Origin: Xanthomonas hortorum pv. pelargonii
Lineage (GTDB): Bacteria; Pseudomonadota; Gammaproteobacteria; Xanthomonadales; Xanthomonadaceae
DNA: 64,000 bases
Assembly (NCBI RefSeq): GCF_024499015.1
Contig: NZ_CP098604.1
Span: 124,001-188,000 of the forward strand
Direction: 5' to 3'
The position numbers were made by a program, and so were the translations under genes. The notes beneath the pieces are model-generated. The model was not told the origin of the DNA. It searched no databases and worked only from the letters and a program-made list of their open reading frames with translations. Shown one piece after another: positions 9,432 to 19,180 of this stretch; position 1 is the first letter of the stretch, and every line of letters starts with the position of its first letter.

Positions 9432-10231
9432 CAGTGACCGCTCGCCGGGTTGTCTCCCTTTGGGTAATGACCGGAGGCCATGGCCCACTCGAAGAAGCCA
9501 CCCTTCCCTCCGATATAGGACTGCTTGTTGGTGAGCGTCGGCGTTGAAGCGCCCTTCTCGCGCATGTCCTGATACCAGCGAGCCAGGTCCGAGCGCGTGA
9601 TGGCATGGACCTTCGCCTTCTCGCCGAGGAAGCTCACCAGAGCCTCAATAGCGGTTTTCTTGATGGTGTAGGTTTTGGGCAGCGTCGAGCCTTTCAGCGT
9701 CGCCAGGAACGCGTCCCGGGCTTTTCCCAGCGTCATCGTCTCGATGGCCGGCGCGGAGGCCTGCCTACTCGGGCCAGCATTCGGTGACCCAAACATGGTT
9801 GAAGCGGCCACCGGAAGTGCCCGAGCCTGCAAAGCAGCACCGGCCATCGCCTCCAGCTCCATCAGCTGCCGATACAGCTTCAAGTCCTTTGGGCTGTCGA
9901 TCTGCCACTGCTCATTCACAGTCCCATCCGGTTGGCGGGTGCGGTTGAGCGTCAGTTCTTGGAGGTTCTCGGCGCTCGTCAGGCGAGCGATTAGGAGGTC
10001 GGCGTCCGACTTGCTGAGCTTGGCCACGCGTTGATCCTTCAACTGTGCGAAGAGCCGAGCATATCCCGCGCCCAGCACGACCGCACGCACGTGGGCCTGT
10101 GCCAGGTCCTTCGTTTGCAGGGTGCGTTTGATAAGTCTGCAGCCCATCACGGTTTGCAAATCGACGGGCACACGTTGGACGAACGACCAGCGGCCGGTGG
10201 ACGACCGGCTCAAATGATGAGGGATGCGCAT
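9432..10231 (-). pseudogene. Tyrosine-recombinase (phage-type integrase) N-terminal fragment
   Basis: The ATG at 10231 opens a 266-residue frame. Its N terminus (RWSFVQRVPVDLQ, then RLIKRTLQTKDLAQAHVRA) resembles the DUF6538/SAM-like N-terminal part of phage-type integrases, and TITRSDLARWYQDMREKG-like text matches the core-binding domain (residues about 180-260). The catalytic domain with the R...HxxR...Y residues is absent. The frame meets the IS3 right end at 9434, and the TGA stop is supplied by the IS terminal repeat itself. It begins only about 85 bases from the 3' end of tRNA-Ser, the usual position for an integrase of an island inserted in a tRNA gene. The rest of the island is missing from this window. 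Confidence 0.88.
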
Positions 10232-10314
10232 GCGAGTTTTTCCTCTGCATGCTTCCTGCCTCCAATCAATTCGCCTAAAAAATTAGTGACTAAAATCAAT
10301 AACTTAGACGTGAC

Positions 10315-10345
10315 TGGCGGAGAGAGTGGGATTCGAACCCACGGA
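10315..10345. other. Probable island attachment site (tRNA-Ser 3' end)
   Basis: The 3' end of tRNA-Ser faces the integrase remnant. tRNA-targeting integrases normally recombine at the T-arm and 3' end, leaving the tRNA whole. No second copy of this 3' end was seen in the window, so the distal att site was not located. This is inference from position. Confidence 0.4.
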
Positions 10346-10404
10346 AGGTTTGACCCTTCGCCGGTTTTCAAGACCGGTGCCTTCAACCGCTCGGCCATCT
10401 CTCC
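10315..10404 (-). tRNA. tRNA-Ser (anticodon TGA)
   Basis: A 90-nt class II tRNA on the minus strand with CCA encoded (plus-strand TGG at 10315-10317). It begins GGAGAGATGGCCGAG and has the GGTTCGAATCC T-arm. The anticodon loop CTTGAAA gives anticodon TGA (plus-strand TCA at 10368-10370), reading UCA and related serine codons. The long variable arm is as expected for serine. Its 3' half is a plausible attachment site for the adjacent integrase remnant. Confidence 0.96.
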
Positions 10405-10765
10405 GATGCTGCTTTGATTCTGCTCTGCGTGGTCGCCGATGGCATCGGTGTATCACGCAGGCGCCACGCGCTTTGCGGGTGACGCTGATGGTGACCACCA
10501 CTTGTGCGGTGTCACCCACCCCCGGGATCGCTCCCGGGCGCGCATTCTCGCATGCCCGGGCGCGCTTTGCTCGGTTACACCGCACTGCTTTTGGCTGGCG
10601 CAGCGTGCTGCGCCGTCACTCGCGGCCGGCCACTGCATGTCACCGGCCGGCCCCGAGCACCCGACCAAGGATGCAACCTGCCGAACGTTGAAGCGAGCTG
10701 ACTACCGAGAAACGAGCTGACTGCCGAATGGCGTGTCAGCCGGCCTCGGCGACCAGGCGCAACCC
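10405..10765. other. Intergenic region between tRNA-Ser and LysR gene
   Basis: About 360 bases with no convincing gene. It should hold the tRNA-Ser promoter (minus strand). Visible features are GC-rich inverted stretches around 10520-10565 and 10620-10660 (GGCCGGCC motifs) and a short direct repeat of CGAGCTGACT near 10693-10720. No terminator with a T tract was recognised. Confidence 0.4.
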
Positions 10766-11782
10766 TCAGCCCGCTTCGGCCACGGCCAGGCGCGGTGCAG
10801 TGCCGGCGGCACGCTTGAGCTTTTCGGCCAGTTCGGCGCAGTTGCCGCCGCAATCCAGACGCGAGCGTTCGATCTCTCGCGGCAGGTGTTCGGCCAGGAA
10901 GTCGATGAACACGCGCACCGCTGGCAGCAGGCCGCGGCGCGAGGCGAACACGGCGTGGCAGATGCCCTGCGGCAGCGACCAGTGCGGCAGCACCACTTCC
11001 AACTCGCCGCTGCGTACCGCTTGGGCGCACACGGTCTCCGGCAACATGGTGATGCCGAAGCCATCGCGCGCCATCGACTGCAGCAGCGGGAAATCGAAAC
11101 CGGCCAGACGCGGCTGCAGGTCTACGCGGCGCATCTCGCCGTTGGGGCCGTGCAGTTCCCAGCGCTGATGCGCTTCGTCTTCGCTGGTGCTCATGGTGGT
11201 GTGGTTGGCCAGCTCGCTGGGGTCCTTGGGGCGGCCGGCGCGGTCCAGATATTTGGGGCTGGCCACCAGCAATTCCTGCACCTGGCCGAAGCTGCGCATC
11301 ACCAGGCTGCCGTCGTCGTCCAGCCGCGAACGCACGCGCAGTGCGATGTCGTAGCCCTCATTGATGACGTCAACGCGGCGGTTGCTGATGTTGAGCTGCA
11401 GCCGCACCTTGGGATACTTGGTCAGAAATTCCGGCAACAACTTGGGCAATTGAATCTGCGCTAGCGAGACCGGAACGCTCACACGCACAAGGCCACGCGG
11501 CTCGGCGCTGAGACGATCCACCACCTCGCGCGCGGCCTGGGCTTCGGCCAGCATGGTCTGGGCATGGCGATGCACGCTGGTGCCGACGTCGGTCACCGCA
11601 AAGCGGCGCGTGGAACGCTGCAACAAGCGCACGCCCAGGTCGGTTTCGAGCTGGCTGATACGCCGGCTCAGGCGCGACTTGGGGATCCCGAGCGCACGCT
11701 CGGCCGCAGCGAAGCCGCCGTGGTCCACCACCATCGCGAAGTAGTACAGGTCATTCAGGTCGTGCATGGCGCAGGTATCCAT
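10766..11782 (-). CDS. LysR-family transcriptional regulator
   Basis: A 333-338-residue LysR regulator with an N-terminal helix-turn-helix (FAMVVDHGGFAAAERALGIPKSRLSRRISQLE), followed by LLQRSTRRFAVTDVG and a substrate-binding domain (RVSVPVSLAQIQLPKLLPEFL, then GYDIALRVRSRLDDDGSLV) of the class that includes AaeR/QseA-like regulators. MHDLND at 11767 is the more usual family start; MDTCAM at 11782 is an alternative. A C-terminal extension after about residue 300 is rich in charged residues and Cys. No metabolic target lies next to it: on one side is tRNA-Ser, on the other the candidate RNA and serS. Confidence 0.9.
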   Translation of the reverse strand: MDTCAMHDLNDLYYFAMVVDHGGFAAAERALGIPKSRLSRRISQLETDLGVRLLQRSTRRFAVTDVGTSVHRHAQTMLAEAQAAREVVDRLSAEPRGLVRVSVPVSLAQIQLPKLLPEFLTKYPKVRLQLNISNRRVDVINEGYDIALRVRSRLDDDGSLVMRSFGQVQELLVASPKYLDRAGRPKDPSELANHTTMSTSEDEAHQRWELHGPNGEMRRVDLQPRLAGFDFPLLQSMARDGFGITMLPETVCAQAVRSGELEVVLPHWSLPQGICHAVFASRRGLLPAVRVFIDFLAEHLPREIERSRLDCGGNCAELAEKLKRAAGTAPRLAVAEAG

Positions 11783-11814
11783 GGATAGAACGATAAGTGA
11801 TATTTAAGCACCTT

Positions 11815-12046
11815 TATCCCAACAGGGCAACGACCTCAGTCGCATCGGGTTCCCGGTCTGACGAGCTTCCGGGATACGGAATGCTTGGCGTCGAGGACCT
11901 CTCGTCTTGCCGCGAAAGCGCGCAGCGCACCGGCGTTGGCGCCAACTGGGTCGCGCCCGCAGGATCCGCAAGGTGTTCTGCCCAGACGAAGCGCATGAGG
12001 TCGTCACGTGGAAACGCAAACGGGGCCACTGACGGCCCCGTTTTCT
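11815..12046 (+). ncRNA. Candidate structured small RNA, possibly RsmA/CsrA-binding
   Basis: This region has no supported gene but ends in a strong rho-independent terminator with no plus-strand gene upstream. It contains an 8-bp stem with one bulged T at 11864-11885 whose loop is GGATA, and a 3-bp stem at 12007-12016 with loop GGAA. Two further GGA motifs lie in predicted hairpin contexts (11892-11904, and inside a stem closed by CTGGG/CCCAG at 11946-11984). GGA in hairpin loops is the hallmark of RNAs that titrate CsrA/RsmA. The 5' end is a guess, no clear promoter or GacA box was found, and GGA is not rare in GC-rich DNA, so this remains a hypothesis. Confidence 0.35.
12018..12046 (+). terminator. 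Rho-independent terminator, usable in both directions
   Basis: AACGGGGCC pairs with GGCCCCG(TT) around a six-base loop (12028-12033), followed by TTTTCTTC on the plus strand. It could end the candidate RNA at 11.8-12.0 kb. Read on the minus strand it is preceded by A residues and followed by TTTGCGTTT, so it could also end serS transcription, 220 bases beyond that stop codon. Confidence 0.75.
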
Positions 12047-12269
12047 TCAATGTCTTTGGAAGCGGCCAGGTCGCGTACACCTGTCGGCTACACGGTCGTA
12101 TCGGCAGGGACACTTGGAGTACTAGCAAAACGTAGCGAGCACTCGTCGGTGAGTACGGGCATCCCGCTCAAAAGTGGCGTGCACGCGTGGCGCTCGCTGC
12201 TTCCGAGCAACAGCCGCGCCCGCCTGGCGATGAGCGCAGCCCGCTTTCAGCAGCTTTTGTCAGCCGCGC

Positions 12270-13730
<1,461 letters not shown>

Positions 13731-13732
13731 CT

Positions 13733-14398
13733 ATGCCCGCGCCCCGCCCTGCGTCCGATCGCCAGATCGTTCTACGTCTGCCCCGCCACACCCTGAAAAT
13801 TGCCGGTATCGCCTTCGTTGCCGGGCTGCTGTTGTTCCTGTTGGTGTGGGCCACCGGCCGCAAGGACGACTTCTACAAGGCCTCGCCGGCCCAGCCGAGC
13901 GCAGGTGCGCCAGCTACCGACGATATCCAGCCGCTGCCCGCGCCGCTGCCGGCCCAGGACGGCGCCAGTGACATGCCGCAGGCCAAGCCGACCGAAGAAA
14001 CCCCGACCCTGGTGGACACTGCGCCGCCTGCCCCACCCGCGCCGACGCCATTGCCCGAAGACGCAGGTCCCGGAGCGCCTGGCACCACAGCACCCACAAA
14101 TACTGCGGCAGCTGCAGGCGGCGATCGCCCGGTACCGATGCAGGGCCAGATGCCGCCGCCGCGCTATCCTTCGGCCGCGTTGCGTCGTGGCGATGCCGGC
14201 GATGTGGTGGTGCGGGTGGACGTGGACGCAGCGGGCAAGCCCGGCGGCGTGACACTGGTGCAGCGTAGCGGTTCGCGCGATCTGGACCGCGCCGCGATGG
14301 AAGCGGTGCGTCAGTGGCGCTTCCACCCGGCGCAGCGCAATGGCCAGCCGATTGCCGGCAGTGTGGATATCCCGTTTGAGTTCAAGCCTGCGCAGTAA
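13733..14398 (+). CDS. TonB-like energy-transducing protein
   Basis: A 221-residue protein with a short cytoplasmic N terminus, one membrane helix (about residues 23-43, AGIAFVAGLLLFLLVWA), a long Pro/Ala-rich periplasmic spacer (about 55-145), and a TonB C-terminal domain (about 150-221: PPPRYPSAALRRGDAGDVVVRVDVD, then AVRQWRFHPAQRNG). TonB proteins pass inner-membrane energy from ExbB-ExbD to outer-membrane receptors, but no exbBD or receptor gene is nearby. The N terminus lacks an obvious SHLS-type His helix, so true TonB activity is uncertain. The ATG at 13733 gives a compact signal anchor. A second, shorter TonB-like gene follows after 250 bases. Confidence 0.85.
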   Translation: MPAPRPASDRQIVLRLPRHTLKIAGIAFVAGLLLFLLVWATGRKDDFYKASPAQPSAGAPATDDIQPLPAPLPAQDGASDMPQAKPTEETPTLVDTAPPAPPAPTPLPEDAGPGAPGTTAPTNTAAAAGGDRPVPMQGQMPPPRYPSAALRRGDAGDVVVRVDVDAAGKPGGVTLVQRSGSRDLDRAAMEAVRQWRFHPAQRNGQPIAGSVDIPFEFKPAQ

Positions 14399-14648
14399 GA
14401 CCTGCAGACAGAGTCTTCGCAGATGGTCGTCAGATGGCCACGCGTAAAGCGTTGACGCATCAGCGCATGCATCGGAATCTGGTCTGCCGGGAGCAACACT
14501 CCGGCAGCCGCTCGGGTGATTTGCCAGTTCGACAAAGCTGAACGCCTGCCGAGTTTTAGCCCTTCATTGGTCCCCTGCCTTAGCTCCCCCTCAGGCAGCG
14601 CCGACCAGACTGGCCGTGTCATCCCACAGATGCGCCAGGAGGCCGGCC

Positions 14649-15227
14649 ATGTCCTTCACCTCAAATCCTTCTTCACACCAGACGCCATCGCTGCCGCAAC
14701 AGGCCGCGCACCTGCGTGAGCGTGTGCGCGAAGACGATGCAGATGGCGCATCGCCGTGGTTGTGGGCAACCCTGCTGGCGGTGCTGGTGGTATTGCCGAC
14801 CTGGTGGTGGACGCGGCATGGCGACGAATCGTTTGCGCAGGACATGCGCCCGTTGCCGGCGGCAAGCCGCCAGATCCTGCCAACCTCCGAAGGCCCGCGT
14901 GCGATGACCATGATTGCGCACCAGCCGGCACGTGCAGCGGTCAGCAGCGAGGAAGCCAAACCGCTGCCGGGTAACGCGATGCCGCGCTATCCAGCCGACA
15001 TTGCACAAGCCGGCATCGAAGGCAGCCGCACCGCGCGTCTGCAACTGGATGTGCAGGGCCAGGTGAGCGATGTGACCATCGTCGATCGCAGCGGCAGCGA
15101 CGACCCGCGTCTGGATGCTGCGGTGATGGAGAGCCTGGGGCAGTGGCGCTTTGAACCTGCAACGCGCGACGGCCACGCGGTCGTCAGCAGCGTGCAGGTG
15201 CCGGTCGAATTTACGTCCGAACGTTGA
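14649..15227 (+). CDS. Second TonB-like protein
   Basis: A 192-residue protein built like its neighbour: cytoplasmic N terminus, membrane helix (about residues 37-53, WLWATLLAVLVVLPTWWW), short spacer, and a TonB C-terminal domain (MPRYPADIAQAGIEGSRTARLQLDVQG, then SLGQWRFEPATRDG). ATG 14649 follows GGAGGCC at 14639-14645. Its last 17 bases overlap the 3' end of aroA on the other strand, so the two genes are convergent without an intergenic terminator. The tandem pair with different spacer lengths suggests duplication followed by divergence. Periplasmic partners are unknown. Confidence 0.83.
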   Translation: MSFTSNPSSHQTPSLPQQAAHLRERVREDDADGASPWLWATLLAVLVVLPTWWWTRHGDESFAQDMRPLPAASRQILPTSEGPRAMTMIAHQPARAAVSSEEAKPLPGNAMPRYPADIAQAGIEGSRTARLQLDVQGQVSDVTIVDRSGSDDPRLDAAVMESLGQWRFEPATRDGHAVVSSVQVPVEFTSER

Positions 15228-16527
15228 GCCAGAAGCCGGCGCCCTGCGCCAAGGTATCGAAACCTGGAAACGAGGTCGCGACATTGGCGACATCGTTCAC
15301 CTGCACGGTGCCGGTCGAGAGCTGACCGGCAATGGCGAACGCCATCGCAATGCGGTGATCGCCGTGGCTTTCGATCACGCCGCTACCGATGCTGCCGCCG
15401 TGAATGGTCGCACCATCCGGCGTCTCGTCGACTTGCACGCCAAGCGTGCGTAGCCCGGTAGCCATGGCCGCCAGACGATCGGATTCCTTGACCCGCAATT
15501 CGGCCGCCCCAGTCACAACCGTCTGCCCGTTCGCCGCCGCAGCAGCAACGAACAAGGCCGGGAATTCATCGATCATGTCCGGCACCAACGCTTCGGGAAT
15601 CTGCGCGCCCTGCAGCGGTGCGTAGCGTACGCGCAGATCGGCCACCGGCTCGCCGCCATGTTCGGCGTGGTTTTCTTCGACGATATTCGCGCCCATCAGC
15701 CGTAATGCAGCGAGCAGCCCGGTACGACGCGGATTCAAACCCACCGCACGCAGCACCACGTCCGAGCCTGGAATAATGCTGGCGGCAACGATGAAGAACG
15801 CTGCCGAGGAGAAATCCGCCGGCACCGCGATATCGGTCGCACGCAGACGCTGACCACCGCGCAGACGCGCCTTGCCTGGCGAGAAATCGATCTCCACACC
15901 GAATGCGGACAACATGCGTTCGGTGTAATCGCGCGTGGGATGCGGCTCGGTCACCGAGGTGTCGCCCTGCGCATACAACCCTGCCAACAGCACGGCGGAC
16001 TTGACCTGTGCGCTGGCCACCGGCGAGACGAAGTCGATGCCATGCAACGCTTGCCCGCCATGCACGCGCAATGGCGGGGTGCCGTCTTCTTCGGTGTCGA
16101 TACGGGCGCCCATCTGCGCCAGCGGGCCGGTCACGCGCCGCATCGGACGCTTGGACAGCGAGTCGTCGCCCACCAGCACGCTGTCGAAGCGCTGCGCGGC
16201 CAGCAGGCCGGCGAGCAGGCGCATGCCGGTGCCCGCGTTGCCACAGTCCAGCGCTTCGCTGGGCGGCTGCAAGCCATCCACGCCCACGCCATGCACGATG
16301 CGTTGGGATGCCGAGGGCGTTTCGATGCGCACGCCGAGCTTGGCGAAAATGGCCGCAGTGGAGCGCGTGTCTTCGCCTTCGAGAAAGCCATCGATCTGCG
16401 AGATGCCATCGGCCAAGGCGGCAAACATCACCGCGCGATGCGACACCGATTTGTCGCCGGGAATGGCCAGGCTGCCCTGCAGTGCGCTGCCCTGCTGCGC
16501 GATCCAATGTTGCGTATTGCTGCTCAT
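15211..16527 (-). CDS. aroA: 3-phosphoshikimate 1-carboxyvinyltransferase (EPSP synthase)
   Basis: Transfers enolpyruvyl from PEP to shikimate 3-phosphate, the sixth step of the shikimate pathway, in the cytoplasm. The 438-residue length matches the family. Landmarks are the N-terminal GDKSVSHRAVMFAALA (substrate-binding Lys and Ser), LDCGNAGTGMRLLAGLL, SLSKRPMRRV (Arg of the PEP/phosphate site), DMIDEFPALFVAAA (catalytic Asp/Glu region) and ELRVKESDRLAAM (Lys-Glu-Ser-Asp-Arg). Sequence style suggests a class II-type enzyme. It is the third gene of the minus-strand serC-pheA-aroA set, 122 bases after pheA, and ends convergently inside the second TonB-like gene. Confidence 0.97.
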   Translation of the reverse strand: MSSNTQHWIAQQGSALQGSLAIPGDKSVSHRAVMFAALADGISQIDGFLEGEDTRSTAAIFAKLGVRIETPSASQRIVHGVGVDGLQPPSEALDCGNAGTGMRLLAGLLAAQRFDSVLVGDDSLSKRPMRRVTGPLAQMGARIDTEEDGTPPLRVHGGQALHGIDFVSPVASAQVKSAVLLAGLYAQGDTSVTEPHPTRDYTERMLSAFGVEIDFSPGKARLRGGQRLRATDIAVPADFSSAAFFIVAASIIPGSDVVLRAVGLNPRRTGLLAALRLMGANIVEENHAEHGGEPVADLRVRYAPLQGAQIPEALVPDMIDEFPALFVAAAAANGQTVVTGAAELRVKESDRLAAMATGLRTLGVQVDETPDGATIHGGSIGSGVIESHGDHRIAMAFAIAGQLSTGTVQVNDVANVATSFPGFDTLAQGAGFWLNVRT

Positions 16528-16649
16528 GCGTGTGATCCGATTGCTGCGGCATCGCCATGCACGGCAATGCGCTTTGAAGAATGGTGTGGTAGCGCCGTCA
16601 CCTTGCAGATGGCGGCGCGTCAGCGGTTACCGGCTTAGAGGAAAAGCGC

Positions 16650-17849
16650 TTACGGAATCGCCACCGGATACGAGCCCAGCACCTTGATCTGCGCCGAGTG
16701 CGCTTCCAGTTCGGCCAACGCCTGCTTCATCGCCTCGTCTTCCACGTGGCCGGCCAGATCGATGAAGAAGCCGTACTCCCATTTGGCCTGATGCGAGGGC
16801 CGCGACTCGATGCGATTCATGCTGATGCCATGCCGCGCGAACGGGCTGAGCACGTCGAACAATGCGCCCGGCTTGTCGTGGATGAACACCAGCACCGAGG
16901 TGCGGTCGTGCCCGGACGAGGGGAAGATCTGCCGGCCGATCACCAGAAAGCGCGTGGTGTTGTCGTCGTCGTCTTCGATCGACTTCATGATGACTTTCTT
17001 CAAGCCATACACGTGCGCTGCGCTCTCACCACCGATCGCCGCGGCATCTTCGGCATTGCGGGCGCGGCGTGCGCCCTCGGCATTGCTGGAGACGGCGATT
17101 TTCTCGACCTTGGGCAGATGCGAACGCAACCAGCCGGCGGTCTGCGCGAACGATTGCGAGTGCGCGTAGATACGCTCGATATCTTCCAGCCGGCCATTGC
17201 GCGAGAGCAGGTACTGATGCACGCGCAGCTCGACTTCGCCGCAGATCTTCAGGTTGGAGGTCAAGAACATGTCCAGCGTGACCTGGATGGTGCCCTGCCC
17301 GGAATTTTCCACCGGCACCACGCCGAAATCGGCGTTGCCGGCTTCCACTTCCTGGAACACTTCTTCGATGGTCGCCATCGGCAAGCCCACTGCCGAACGA
17401 CCGAAATGCTTGAGTACGGCCTGCTGGCTGAAGGTGCCTTCCGGGCCGAGATAACCGATCTTCAACGGCTCCTGCTGGGCCAGGCACGCAGACATGATTT
17501 CGCGATACACGTGCACCAGCACTTCATCGCTGAGCGGGCCTTCGTTGCGGTCCACCACCATGCGCAGCACCTGCGCCTCGCGCTCGGGCCGGTAGTAATC
17601 CACCGCCGCGGCGAGCTTGCCCTTGGCCTTGCCGACCTGATGGGCGAAGTTGGCGCGCTCGGCGATCAGCTCCTGGATGGTGCGGTCGATCTGGTCGATC
17701 TTGGCGCGCACGTCGGCCAGCACCGGTGCGGCGACCGCCGGCTTTGCAAGCTTGCCTGCAACTTTTTCCGCAGATTTCTCTACCGATTTACTCGCCGGCT
17801 TGGTCTTGCCGCCAGTCGCGGTGGTGGGCTTGTTGGACTTGGGAGCCAT
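16650..17849 (-). CDS. pheA: Bifunctional chorismate mutase/prephenate dehydratase
   Basis: Converts chorismate to prephenate and then to phenylpyruvate on the way to phenylalanine. 399 residues. A Lys/Ala-rich N-terminal tail (about 1-40) precedes a type II chorismate mutase domain (about 45-125, ADVRAKIDQIDRTIQELIAERA). The prephenate dehydratase domain follows (about 135-310, YLGPEGTFSQQAVLKHFG, GVVPVENSGQGTI, TTRFLVIG), then an ACT domain (about 320-395) with the ESRP motif (RIESRPSHQAKWEYGFFID) that binds phenylalanine for feedback control. The basic tail is longer than in E. coli PheA. It lies 66 bases after serC in the same orientation, probably co-transcribed. Confidence 0.96.
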   Translation of the reverse strand: MAPKSNKPTTATGGKTKPASKSVEKSAEKVAGKLAKPAVAAPVLADVRAKIDQIDRTIQELIAERANFAHQVGKAKGKLAAAVDYYRPEREAQVLRMVVDRNEGPLSDEVLVHVYREIMSACLAQQEPLKIGYLGPEGTFSQQAVLKHFGRSAVGLPMATIEEVFQEVEAGNADFGVVPVENSGQGTIQVTLDMFLTSNLKICGEVELRVHQYLLSRNGRLEDIERIYAHSQSFAQTAGWLRSHLPKVEKIAVSSNAEGARRARNAEDAAAIGGESAAHVYGLKKVIMKSIEDDDDNTTRFLVIGRQIFPSSGHDRTSVLVFIHDKPGALFDVLSPFARHGISMNRIESRPSHQAKWEYGFFIDLAGHVEDEAMKQALAELEAHSAQIKVLGSYPVAIP

Positions 17850-17915
17850 CGCTGGGCATTCCTTGAATAACGGCGCATGCGCCTGCGCGGCAGCTGCCGC
17901 GGTCGAAGAGAAGAC

Positions 17916-19001
17916 TCAGCCGTGCCGCTGCTGGAAGTCGTGCATGAAGCTCACCAGCGCCTGCGCGCCTGCCACCGGCATCGCGTTATAGAGCGAGGCA
18001 CGCAAGCCACCGACGGCCTTGTGCCCCTTCAACGCCAACAGGCCGGCCGCCTTGGATTCGCTGACGAACAACGCGTCCAGCTGCTCATCGGGCAGAAAGA
18101 ACGGGATGTTCATGCGCGAACGCACGGCGGGCTTGATCAGGTTGCGATAGAAGCCGCCGGAGCCATCGATGGCGCCATACACCAGCGCGGCTTTCTCGGC
18201 ATTGCGACGCGCGAACTCGGCCACCCCGCCCTGCTCCAGCATCCACTTCACGTTGAGGCCGAGCAGATACCAGTTCCAGGTCGGCGGCGTGTTGAGCATC
18301 GAATCGCGGGCTGCGTGCGAGGCGTAGTTGAAGATATCCGCGCGCGGCTGGCCGGCACGTTCGAGCAGGTCGCGCCGCACGATCAGCACCGAGATGCCGA
18401 CCGGCCCAAGATTTTTCTGCGCACCGGCGTAGATCAACCCGTAGCGCGAGATGTCCAGCGGCTCGGAGGCGATCGACGAACTGAAGTCGGCGAACAACGG
18501 CAACGTGCCCACATCCGGCGTGTCGCGAAACTCCACGCCATGGATGGTCTCGTTGGCGGTGATGTGCACATAGGCCGAGTGCGGCGACAAGGTCCAGCTG
18601 GCCACCGGCGGGATATCGGTGAAGCCTTCCGCCTGGCCGTCGGCAGCGATCCGTGCATCCACATACGGGGCCGCCTGCTTGATCGCGGTCTTGCCCCAGT
18701 GCCCACTGATCACGTAGTCGGTGGCCTGACCGGGCGCGGCGAAATTCAGCGGCAGCAGCGCCTGGATGGTGGTGGCGCCACCGGCGGTGAACAGCACCGC
18801 ATAGTCGTCGGGAATCGACAACAGAGTGCGCAGATCGGCTTCGGCCGCGGCCGCCACGGCCATGAAATCGGCGCTGCGGTGGCTGATTTCCACGATCGAG
18901 GCGCCGACGCCATTCCACTCGACCATCTCCGCCTGCGCCTGGCGCAGGACCGATTCCGGCAATGTCGCAGGGCCGGCACTGAAATTGAACGCGCGTGTCA
19001 T
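17916..19001 (-). CDS. serC: Phosphoserine aminotransferase
   Basis: A PLP enzyme that makes 3-phosphoserine from 3-phosphohydroxypyruvate for serine, and also acts in pyridoxine synthesis. 361 residues, the family norm. It begins [17 protein letters not shown] and contains the phosphate/PLP-binding [23 protein letters not shown] (PLP ring Asp) and the Schiff-base lysine in [14 protein letters not shown]. The C-terminal RASLYNAMP motif is typical. It is the first gene of serC-pheA-aroA, an arrangement common in gammaproteobacteria. Its start at 19001 is well defined by the conserved N terminus. Confidence 0.97.
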   Translation of the reverse strand: MTRAFNFSAGPATLPESVLRQAQAEMVEWNGVGASIVEISHRSADFMAVAAAAEADLRTLLSIPDDYAVLFTAGGATTIQALLPLNFAAPGQATDYVISGHWGKTAIKQAAPYVDARIAADGQAEGFTDIPPVASWTLSPHSAYVHITANETIHGVEFRDTPDVGTLPLFADFSSSIASEPLDISRYGLIYAGAQKNLGPVGISVLIVRRDLLERAGQPRADIFNYASHAARDSMLNTPPTWNWYLLGLNVKWMLEQGGVAEFARRNAEKAALVYGAIDGSGGFYRNLIKPAVRSRMNIPFFLPDEQLDALFVSESKAAGLLALKGHKAVGGLRASLYNAMPVAGAQALVSFMHDFQQRHG

Positions 19002-19180
19002 GGCACACCTTGTCGAGCTAGCCTTCTAGTATGCCGCAGCGCATCGGCCTTGGCAGCGTTGCAGAAAAGTTGCAGCTGCATCCTTCTCACCGACGCCGAC
19101 GTATGGTGTTGCAGCGTCCATGGGCAGCACCGTCACCGTGGTCCGTTATTCTCATCTGCAGCCACTGTCAGGAGCGAGCC

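Larger units (their letters stand above)
7341..9434 (+). mobile_element. IS3-family element copy 1, interrupted by an IS5-family element
   Basis: The left end is TGATACGCCCAGGGTTTCC at 7341 and the right end is the inverse (ending GGCGTATCA at 9434). The element is nearly identical to the intact copy at 32457-33690, with an extra C in the right terminal repeat. An IS5-family element sits 22 bases inside the left end. The flanking trinucleotides differ (GTT on the left, GTG on the right), so there is no target duplication. Together with a truncated gene on each side, this points to an IS-mediated deletion or recombination. Confidence 0.93.

Noticed and set aside
9432..10404. A functional prophage or island
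   Set aside because: Only the N-terminal part of an integrase remains; no other phage or conjugation gene is visible.
11815..12046. 6S RNA, RNase P RNA, SRP RNA or tmRNA
   Set aside because: None of their conserved core sequences was found; only a generic structured-RNA candidate is kept.
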